Origin: QAMX01 sp964515055
GTDB lineage: Bacteria; Bacillota; Clostridia; Oscillospirales; QAMX01
Reading direction: 5' to 3'
Assembly: GCA_964515055.1 (NCBI GenBank)
Contig: CAZEUG010000018.1
Span: forward strand, 1-37,961
DNA: 37,961 nucleotides
Of the stretch, positions 8,341 through 15,021 are shown piece after piece. Positions within the stretch are counted from its first letter, which is position 1, and each line of letters opens with the position of its first letter. The notes under the pieces are model-generated. The model was not told where the DNA came from. It made no database searches and saw nothing but the letters and a program-made list of their open reading frames with translations. A program made the translations under genes and the position numbers.

Positions 8341-8936
8341 CTTCTGGCTCCTTTCTCAGCGGGAGGGTTGGCATCATCTATGAAAATGCCGTCGGCCTCC
8401 AGATGCTTTCTGAGCCTGGCGCGCATTCGGAAAAGCAGCGATTTGACACGGCTTTCGCTCATGTCCAGCTGCGCGGCGAGATCGGCAATGGCTTCGCAAA
8501 AGAAATATCGTCGGACAAAAATCCGCCGTTCCAGCTCCTTCTGCGTGCGCAGAAAGGCGCTGATGCTTGCCCCGATCTGTTCGGCATCGGCCTCCGCCTC
8601 CGCCGGCTGACCGCCCGGAATGCATTCGTCCAGCTCGTTCAGAGAGAGCGAAAACTCGTTGATGACCCGTTTGTCGGCGTGACGCTTCTGAAAACGGTTG
8701 ATCGACAGGTTCCGTGTAATCTTCCCGAGATAAGCAGCCAGGTTGGTGGGCGATTTCGGCGGAATGGAACGCCACGCACCCAGCCAGGTGTCATTGACGC
8801 ATTCCTCACTGTCGGAGACGTCACTGAGAATATTCATGGCGATTTTCGTACAGTACGCACCGTATTTCCGGTCGGATTCGCTGATGGCAGCTTCATCGCG
8901 GGCAAAGTACAGTGCAACGATTGCTTCATCGGTCAT
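8337..8936 (-). CDS. ECF-type RNA polymerase sigma factor
   Basis: This 199-residue protein has only regions 2 and 4. Region 2 includes 'SDSEECVNDTWLGAW' and 'AYLGKITRNLSINRFQK' (the -10 recognition and DNA-melting part). Region 4 holds the helix-turn-helix 'IADLAAQLDMSESRVKSLLFR', which reads the -35 element. The acidic linker between them is typical of Firmicutes ECFs. It is the first gene of a sigma/anti-sigma/lipoprotein operon. A promoter with TGCAACC and GTGTATA elements lies 27-60 bases upstream and fits an ECF-dependent, autoregulated promoter. Confidence 0.95.
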   Translation of the reverse strand: MTDEAIVALYFARDEAAISESDRKYGAYCTKIAMNILSDVSDSEECVNDTWLGAWRSIPPKSPTNLAAYLGKITRNLSINRFQKRHADKRVINEFSLSLNELDECIPGGQPAEAEADAEQIGASISAFLRTQKELERRIFVRRYFFCEAIADLAAQLDMSESRVKSLLFRMRARLRKHLEADGIFIDDANPPAEKGARR

Positions 8937-8962
8937 GCAGTCACCTCGTCTCTGCCCCTCTG

Positions 8963-8996
8963 CCTATATACACAGCGTTTTTCGGGGCGGGTTGCA
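8963..8996 (-). promoter_or_regulatory. Putative ECF-dependent autoregulatory promoter
   Basis: On the minus strand, TGCAACC (8996-8990) is followed after 16 bases by GTGTATATAGG (8973-8963). The AAC-containing -35 element and short spacer are characteristic of ECF promoters and unlike the sigma-A promoters elsewhere in the window. It precedes the sigma gene by about 27 bases. Confidence 0.65.
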
Positions 8997-8999
8997 TGT

Positions 9000-9385
9000 T
9001 TCCAAGAAAAATCAGAAAATTTTTTTGGGACAGGGATATCATACCATAAAACTGCGCGCATTGCAACCGCCGCCCGGACACGCCGGACGGAGCGAAGGAG
9101 AACCACACCCACTGCATGACCGAACAGCCTGTGCGCTTCGATGCGGCCGTTGCAGGCGCTGCGGGGTTCGAGATCAAACACATCCGGAAAAAAGAAAAAC
9201 GATTCCAACCGCCGAAGCCGCCGCCACAGGAGAAACGGACGAAAAATACGATGAAAAAATGCAGGAAGGTGTGCGAACAAACGGGCAAAATCACGGAGCA
9301 GCTCGCGAAAACGGCGTACCGAAAGCGTCAGAATCTTCCATAGAAATCCTTTCGATTGCCAAAAGTGATTTTTTTTGCCAAAATA
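9000..9385. other. Intergenic region without convincing gene
   Basis: This stretch lies between the divergent sigma-factor operon and the importer promoter. Short open frames on both strands lack ribosome-binding sites and have biased, basic or shadow-like compositions, so I do not call genes. The minus-strand side is A/T-rich near 9015-9030. No clear terminator or RNA family is recognised. Confidence 0.5.
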
Positions 9386-9414
9386 TTGACAAGCGCTGCG
9401 CTTTATGATATAAT
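9386..9414 (+). promoter_or_regulatory. Consensus sigma-A promoter of the peptide importer operon
   Basis: TTGACA (9386-9391), a 17-base spacer and TATAAT (9409-9414) make a perfect housekeeping promoter. It predicts a leader of about 150 bases before the substrate-binding protein gene. Confidence 0.93.
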
Positions 9415-9419
9415 ACTAC

Positions 9420-9572
9420 ATATTCGATATCACTTGCTGCGGAAAGGCTTTCCTGGAACGATCTGACCTGTGAGAAATGCCGTGAATTCTCTTCCTCCGA
9501 GTGCTCGGAGAGGACGCGAAGGATAAGACCTGACGCGAAAAAGTGGTGCAGAAAATTTATGGAGGTAAGACT
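9420..9572 (+). other. Long 5' leader of the importer operon
   Basis: The predicted untranslated leader is about 150 bases long. It contains a small hairpin built from GGAAAG/CTTTCC (near 9439-9451) and a 7-bp hairpin CTCCGAG/CTCGGAG (about 9496-9511), then the GGAGGT site at 9561-9566. I recognise no known riboswitch consensus. Post-transcriptional control is possible but not shown. Confidence 0.45.
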
Positions 9573-12143
9573 ATGAGCAAAAAGCTAACATCCATGCTCG
9601 CATTGGCTCTGTGCTTGGTTATGGTAGCTGGTTCTCTCGCAGGCTGCAGCGATTCAGGTTCTGAAAAGGGCGGCGTCAGCGGCGAAAACCCCTATAAACA
9701 GGCTACATACAACACTTATACGTCGACAATGCCCAGCAACTGGAATGAATTCACCTATGCTGATAACAATGATACCCAGATCATGGATTTCATTGGCTCG
9801 CCTTTCTTTGAATATGACTACAAGTTTGAAGACGGCAAGAAATATAATTCTGATGGCACGATCAACAAAGAAGGAATTGTTCCCGGCGCTTACACCGTGA
9901 ACTACTCCGCAGCGACCAAACTCGAAGATGTCACTTCGACGGTCGATGACAAATGGGGCTATACCGATGCTCAGAAGCAGGAAGGCGGCTACGCCTGGAA
10001 GATCACCCTGCGTGATGATCTGAAATGGGATGACGGCACATCCATCAAAGCGTCTGACTTTGAATACTCCATGCAGCAGCTGCTTGACCCTGCATTCATG
10101 AACTTCCGTGCCAACACCTATTATGACACGCTGAAGATCAAGAACTCCCGCGGCTACTTCTTCCAGAACCAGGAAGGTACGTTTGAATCCGTCTCCGGCC
10201 AGGGCTTTGAGTCCAACCAGGCCGCTCTGGATGCCGGCAAGACGCTGTACATCAACGCCTGGGATTTCTGGGGCGCTGAAGGCTACGTTGACGCTGAAGG
10301 CAACGAATGCCCGCAGTGGGTTGCTTATGACAACTCTGTCGTCTACGACACTGCTGACGCCTGGGCAGCCGGTGCTGCAGTTGATGCGTTCTCCGGTGCT
10401 GACCTGTGGGCTGGCTACGCCTCCTACCTCGAAGTCGGCGCAGGCTACGCCGATGTCTGCGGTATTTACGTTGAAAACACCGTCCGTGACGTGAAGTGGG
10501 AAGATGTCGGCTACTACGCGATCGAAGAAGAAAACGCGATCGTCATCTGCCTCGACAAGACCTACTCCTTCCTCACCGAGTCCGGCGACCTGTCTGTCTG
10601 GTCTGCTTACTATATGTCCAGCATGCCGGTTGTCAACAAGGATAAGTATGAAGCTGCCAAGATTGCTCCGTCCAACGGCGCAACCCTCTGGACATCCAAA
10701 TACAACTCCTCCCTCGAAACCAGCGCAAGCTGGGGTCCGTACAAGCTGGCTGAGTTCGAAGCCGGTTCGCACTACAAACTGGTCAAGAACGACAACTGGT
10801 ACGGCTGGAACATGGATCTGTATAAGAACCAGTACAACGTGACCGCGATCAACTGCCGCAAGATTGATGAGTTCGACACACAGTGGATGGGCTTCCTGAG
10901 CGGCGAACTGGACGATGCTTCGCTCCAGACCGAAAACATTGCGGAATTCTCCGATTCCAAGTACGTTTACTACACCACGACATCCACCGGTACCTTCGGT
11001 ATGCAGCTCTTCAGCGACCTCAACGTTCTGAAGAACAGCGACAACAACAACGGCATCCTTGCCATTCAGGAATTCAGACATGCTCTGAACCTGGGTCTGA
11101 ACAGAAGCGACATCGTTTCGAAGATCTGGCCGGGCTCCACAGTCCCGTGCTTCGGTCTGATGAACGTTGCTTACTACTATGACATCGAAAACTCCCCGAC
11201 GCTGGAAGATGGCGGTCAGTATCGTAACACCACCATCGCAAAGCGGGGCATCCTCCGCGCCTACGGCTTCACCGAAGACAACGGCAAGTGGTCCTCCGGC
11301 GATCTGAAGGATCTGAGCCTGGAAGAAGCCTATGATGCACTGACCGGTTACAACCCGGTGGCTGCAAAGGAAGAAATGCAGAAGGCCATTGACATTCTGA
11401 CGGCCAACGCCGAAGAATATGGCTATGACTCCAGCAAGAACATCACGCTGGTCTACGGTTCCTCTATTGACAACGACAAGCAGAGATTCCGCGCTGAATA
11501 TCTCCAGAGCGTGATCGATGGCCTGACCGAAGGCACCATCCTCGCCGACAAGATCGACGTCGTCTTTGATGCCTCCGCGGGTGCCAAGTGGGCGGATGCC
11601 TTCCGTTCCGGCGCAACCCAGATCGGCTTCGGCTATGGCTTCTCCGGCAACGCCTTCAACCCGTTCGACATCGTCGGCGCGTTTGTTGACCCGGATGACG
11701 ACCTGAACTATCACCAGTACTGGGATACCTCCAAGATCAACCTGACCCTCAAGATGCCGGCTGGCGATTATGAGGGCGCAGGTGAAGAGATCACCATGAG
11801 CGTTCAGAACTGGTTCTTCTGCCTCAACGGCCGTGCAACGACCGAAAATCAGCCCAAGACCTATAACTGGGATGCGGGCTATGCACCGGCAGAAGCCAGA
11901 CTGACCATTCTCTCCGCTCTGGAAGAGATCACCATCAAGGAAAGCCGTTCTGTCATGCTGATTGCAGAAAGCGGCGGCTCCTTCCTCGGTGCGAAGTTCG
12001 CCTACCTCTCCGATGAGGATCATACGTTCATGGGCTTCGGCGGTCTGAGATATATTGAACCCCAGTACACCGACGAAGAATGGACGGCATTCGTTGCTGA
12101 AAACAACAACGACCTCACTGCTGAATACAAAAAGTCTGAGTAA
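9573..12143 (+). CDS. ABC peptide importer substrate-binding lipoprotein (SBP family 5), enlarged
   Basis: The 856-residue precursor has a signal peptide with lipobox LAGC (Cys25), so the mature protein is anchored on the outer face of the membrane. Family 5 features include 'WKITLRDDLKWDDGTSIKASDFEYS' (the conserved 'LRdgvkWsDGtpltAeDv' region) and 'FRHALNLGLNRSDI'. OppA/DppA proteins are normally about 500-600 residues, so some 250 extra residues are spread through this one. A long insert follows the first conserved block. ATG 9573 is chosen because GGAGGT lies 6 bases upstream; an in-frame GTG at 9543 lacks this. It heads the operon of two permeases and two ATPases. Oligopeptides are the expected ligand; sugars or nickel are less likely. 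Confidence 0.93.
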   Translation: MSKKLTSMLALALCLVMVAGSLAGCSDSGSEKGGVSGENPYKQATYNTYTSTMPSNWNEFTYADNNDTQIMDFIGSPFFEYDYKFEDGKKYNSDGTINKEGIVPGAYTVNYSAATKLEDVTSTVDDKWGYTDAQKQEGGYAWKITLRDDLKWDDGTSIKASDFEYSMQQLLDPAFMNFRANTYYDTLKIKNSRGYFFQNQEGTFESVSGQGFESNQAALDAGKTLYINAWDFWGAEGYVDAEGNECPQWVAYDNSVVYDTADAWAAGAAVDAFSGADLWAGYASYLEVGAGYADVCGIYVENTVRDVKWEDVGYYAIEEENAIVICLDKTYSFLTESGDLSVWSAYYMSSMPVVNKDKYEAAKIAPSNGATLWTSKYNSSLETSASWGPYKLAEFEAGSHYKLVKNDNWYGWNMDLYKNQYNVTAINCRKIDEFDTQWMGFLSGELDDASLQTENIAEFSDSKYVYYTTTSTGTFGMQLFSDLNVLKNSDNNNGILAIQEFRHALNLGLNRSDIVSKIWPGSTVPCFGLMNVAYYYDIENSPTLEDGGQYRNTTIAKRGILRAYGFTEDNGKWSSGDLKDLSLEEAYDALTGYNPVAAKEEMQKAIDILTANAEEYGYDSSKNITLVYGSSIDNDKQRFRAEYLQSVIDGLTEGTILADKIDVVFDASAGAKWADAFRSGATQIGFGYGFSGNAFNPFDIVGAFVDPDDDLNYHQYWDTSKINLTLKMPAGDYEGAGEEITMSVQNWFFCLNGRATTENQPKTYNWDAGYAPAEARLTILSALEEITIKESRSVMLIAESGGSFLGAKFAYLSDEDHTFMGFGGLRYIEPQYTDEEWTAFVAENNNDLTAEYKKSE

Positions 12144-12177
12144 TCACTCAACAGTTTTTTAGCGTTGTCATGCGTAT

Positions 12178-12215
12178 GCAAACGGCGGTGGGCCAATTCG
12201 CCTGTCGCCGTTTGC
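12178..12215 (+). other. Intercistronic stem-loop 1 (SBP-permease gap)
   Basis: A 10-bp stem GCAAACGGCG (12178-12187) pairs with CGCCGTTTGC (12206-12215). It lies 34 bases after the substrate-binding protein stop codon, inside the operon and without a following U-tract. Confidence 0.75.
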
Positions 12216-12229
12216 TGCATTCCATGCGC

Positions 12230-12261
12230 CCTGCCGACTGCGCCGAAGCGCAGTCGGCAGG
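12230..12261 (+). other. Intercistronic stem-loop 2 (SBP-permease gap)
   Basis: A perfect 14-bp stem (12230-12243 with 12248-12261) is closed by a CGAA tetraloop. No run of T follows, so it is more likely an mRNA 3'-end stabiliser or partial attenuator than a full terminator. Such elements usually raise the amount of binding protein over the membrane subunits. Confidence 0.8.
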
Positions 12262-12418
12262 GAACCACTGTATCAGTTTCCATTATTTTTTTGACGTTCA
12301 ATTTTTGCTTTTGATTTTCTGTGCGGATGCACACGCGCTACAAAAAGCCAATGCGCGCTTTTGTATGGCGCACATGACGATACCTGGTTTGAAATCAAAC
12401 AAGCGGAGGGGAAAACCT

Positions 12419-13426
12419 ATGTACATGTTTAAGTATGTGATGAAACGAATCGGGCTGATGTTGTTCACGTTTCTCATCATCGTCACGATGTGTTTCGTCC
12501 TGATTAAGCTGTTGCCGATTCCCACAACTGCTCTTCCCGGACAGGACCCCGAAATTGTTATGAGAACGCTTGAGGGAAGAGGCTGGATTACCAATATCAG
12601 AGAGGGCTCAAACGGCGTCTGGGAATATGACCGTGTGCCCATCCTGCTGCAATATGGGAATTACATCAAACGAATCGTGACCGAGGGCGACTTCGGTATT
12701 GTGACTACCTACGGCGAATATCTCAATATGGACATCTGGGAAGTGTTCATCTCACACCTCCCGCCCACCATCTTGATCAATATATATTCCACCCTGCTCG
12801 GCGTGCCGATCGGTCTGGCTCTCGGTATTTTGGCCGCACTGAAAAAGAACAAATGGCAGGATCAGGCCATCAACGTGTTTATCATGCTGTTGATTTCTGT
12901 CCCGTCCATCGTTCTGGCGCTGCTGATCCAGTATGTCTTCTGCTTCAAGCTGGGCTGGTTCCCGCTGATCATGTCGACCAGTGACGCGTATTTCACCTGG
13001 CCGGTCTTCCGCTCCATGCTGCCCGCCGTGTTCGCACTCTCACTCGGCTCCATCGCCGGGTATGCGCGATACACCCGCGCCGAGCTGTCGGAGGTGCTGA
13101 CCAGCGAGTTCATGCTCCTGGCGCGGACGAAGGGTCTGACCAAGCGCCAGACGATTTACCGCCACGCGCTGCGCAACTCGATGGTCGTCATCTTCCCGTC
13201 CATCCTGTCCGAGTTCATATCGGTGCTTTCCGGTTCGCTCATCATTGAAAGGATGTTCGCCATCAACGGCGTCGGCGGCCTGTATCTGAACTCAATCACC
13301 TTCCAGGACTATGACTTCTTCATGCTGCTTTCCTGCTTCTATACGCTGGTCAGCCTGATGGCGGGAATCGTCATTGACATCAGCTACGGCTTCATTGATC
13401 CGAGAATCAGAATGGGGGCGAAATAA
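12419..13426 (+). CDS. ABC peptide importer permease, OppB/DppB-like
   Basis: The 335-residue protein starts with the typical N-terminal helix of OppB ('MKRIGLMLFTFLIIVTMCFVL'). It has about six membrane spans and the cytoplasmic coupling (EAA-like) loop 'RTKGLTKRQTIYRHALRNS', which contacts the ATPase. Length is normal or slightly long for the family. ATG 12419 is selected because GGAGGGG (12405-12411) precedes it. The open frame upstream runs through the two intercistronic hairpins and is not coding. It is followed two bases later by the second permease gene. Confidence 0.95.
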   Translation: MYMFKYVMKRIGLMLFTFLIIVTMCFVLIKLLPIPTTALPGQDPEIVMRTLEGRGWITNIREGSNGVWEYDRVPILLQYGNYIKRIVTEGDFGIVTTYGEYLNMDIWEVFISHLPPTILINIYSTLLGVPIGLALGILAALKKNKWQDQAINVFIMLLISVPSIVLALLIQYVFCFKLGWFPLIMSTSDAYFTWPVFRSMLPAVFALSLGSIAGYARYTRAELSEVLTSEFMLLARTKGLTKRQTIYRHALRNSMVVIFPSILSEFISVLSGSLIIERMFAINGVGGLYLNSITFQDYDFFMLLSCFYTLVSLMAGIVIDISYGFIDPRIRMGAK

Positions 13427-13428
13427 GC

Positions 13429-15018
13429 ATGGCCGCAATCAACCAATTTGAGAATATCCCGGCTGAGAAATTCCAATTTGCCAAAAAGACCGACCTTTCT
13501 CACGATAAAAAGCTCGACACCAAGCCGGTCAGCTATTTCCGGGGCGCATTTCGCCGCTTCAGCAAGAACAAGGGCGCGGTTGTCGGCGGAATCGTCGTGC
13601 TGTGCCTGCTGCTCTTTGCCATCATTGCACCGTTCTTCACCCCGTATCGGCCGGCCTACTATGACATGATGTACACCTATGTGTCGCCCAAGAACAGCCT
13701 GTGCGTCAAAATGGGTCTGGATTTCTGGGACGGCTGCAAGGTTAAGGACACCAGCAAGCTCGGCTACCTCAGAGATATGGCCATCGTCCAGGAAACGGGG
13801 CGCGAGGTCATCAAAAACGGCGAATACACCGTCAGCGAGGACGGCTCCAATTATAGCTACCGCTATGATACGTACTACGGCATCGGCTTCGGCAAGTACC
13901 GGATCATTTCCCGTGCGGAATATGAGGACATCCAGGCGTATCAGAACGAGACCGGGATTCAGGTGCTGTATCCGGTTGTCTCTCTGAGCGAACGCAACCA
14001 GATGCTCGAAAAGAACAAGTACGACGCCAACATCTACTATGAAGTCGAAAACCCGAAGGCTTCGGTCATCCGACCGAAGCTGGACGCCAACGGCAAGATC
14101 ATCCCCAATTACTGGAAGTATGAGCCGGGCAATGAAACGACGACCATGTCGAAGTACAATTCCCTCCGCATTGAAGGCGAAGACGGGATACAGAAAAACG
14201 GCAAGACGTATTACTATGTCTATGGCCGCGAGGTCGATGGCGGCATTGAGGTTCGTGCGGAATACTATGAGTATTACATCTACAGCCATACCCGCCTGAA
14301 AAACGACGGCATTACCGAACCCTACTTCCTGTTCGGCACGACCGAAACCGGGAAGGATATCTTTGCCTGCCTGGCCTACGGCGCAAGATTCTCCTTTGTG
14401 TTCGCCGGCATCGTCGCTGTGGTGAACTTCATCGTCGGCGTGATCTGGGGCTCCATCGCGGGCTACTTCGGCGGCAAGATTGACCTGTTCATGGAACGGT
14501 TCTCCGAAATTCTCGGCGCCGTGCCGACCATGATTGTCATTACGCTGCTCAAATACCACATGGGCTCGTCGAGTCAGGCGATTGTCCTGTTCATTGCATT
14601 CTTTGCAACGGGCTGGATCGGCATGGCCGGTACAACGCGTATGCAGTTCTACCGCTTTAAGAATCAGGAATACGTTCTCGCTGCCAGAACGCTCGGTGCC
14701 AGCAACTCGCGCATCATGTTCCGGCACATTTTCCCGAACGGCCTCGGCACCATTGTCACCAGTGTCGCGCTCGTCATTCCTTCCATGATTTATTCGGAAA
14801 CGAGCCTTTCCTACCTCGGCATCATCAACCTGGAAGCCGGGAACACGACCAGCGTCGGTACGTTGATCGCCGCCGGGCAGAAATCGATGATGGCTAACGC
14901 TGCGTATGTCTCCTTCTTCCCGTGCGCCTTCCTGGTGCTGCTCATGTTAAGCTTCAACCTGTTTGGCAACGGTCTGCGCGATGCGTTCAACCCGTCGCTC
15001 AGAGGATCGGAGGATTAA
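13429..15018 (+). CDS. ABC peptide importer permease, OppC/DppC-like with large extracytoplasmic insertion
   Basis: This protein has 529 residues, against about 300 for typical OppC/DppC. A cytoplasmic N-terminal segment (1-45) leads to the first membrane helix (about 50-70). A hydrophilic, Tyr/Asn/Lys-rich region of about 230 residues follows (72-302) where the family has about 40. The conserved 'FGTTETGKDIFACLAYGARFSF' (302-323; family 'GTDxxGRDxxSRxxxGaR') and five further helices come next, with coupling loop 'AARTLGASNSRIMFRHIFPNG'. By topology the extra ~190 residues face outward, where the binding protein docks. Start ATG 13429 lies just after the previous stop. Confidence 0.93.
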   Translation: MAAINQFENIPAEKFQFAKKTDLSHDKKLDTKPVSYFRGAFRRFSKNKGAVVGGIVVLCLLLFAIIAPFFTPYRPAYYDMMYTYVSPKNSLCVKMGLDFWDGCKVKDTSKLGYLRDMAIVQETGREVIKNGEYTVSEDGSNYSYRYDTYYGIGFGKYRIISRAEYEDIQAYQNETGIQVLYPVVSLSERNQMLEKNKYDANIYYEVENPKASVIRPKLDANGKIIPNYWKYEPGNETTTMSKYNSLRIEGEDGIQKNGKTYYYVYGREVDGGIEVRAEYYEYYIYSHTRLKNDGITEPYFLFGTTETGKDIFACLAYGARFSFVFAGIVAVVNFIVGVIWGSIAGYFGGKIDLFMERFSEILGAVPTMIVITLLKYHMGSSSQAIVLFIAFFATGWIGMAGTTRMQFYRFKNQEYVLAARTLGASNSRIMFRHIFPNGLGTIVTSVALVIPSMIYSETSLSYLGIINLEAGNTTSVGTLIAAGQKSMMANAAYVSFFPCAFLVLLMLSFNLFGNGLRDAFNPSLRGSED

Positions 15019-15021
15019 GAC

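Noticed and set aside
8933..9343. Short open frames on both strands between the sigma operon and the importer promoter
   Set aside because: They have no ribosome-binding site and biased low-complexity translations, and they overlap the predicted ECF promoter.
9654..12023. Long minus-strand open frame (about 789 codons) opposite the substrate-binding protein
   Set aside because: It is a shadow of strongly codon-biased sense coding. No motif or start signal is seen.
12170..12418. Possible N-terminal extension of the first permease
   Set aside because: It would translate through two stable hairpins. The proper RBS and typical OppB N terminus begin at 12419.
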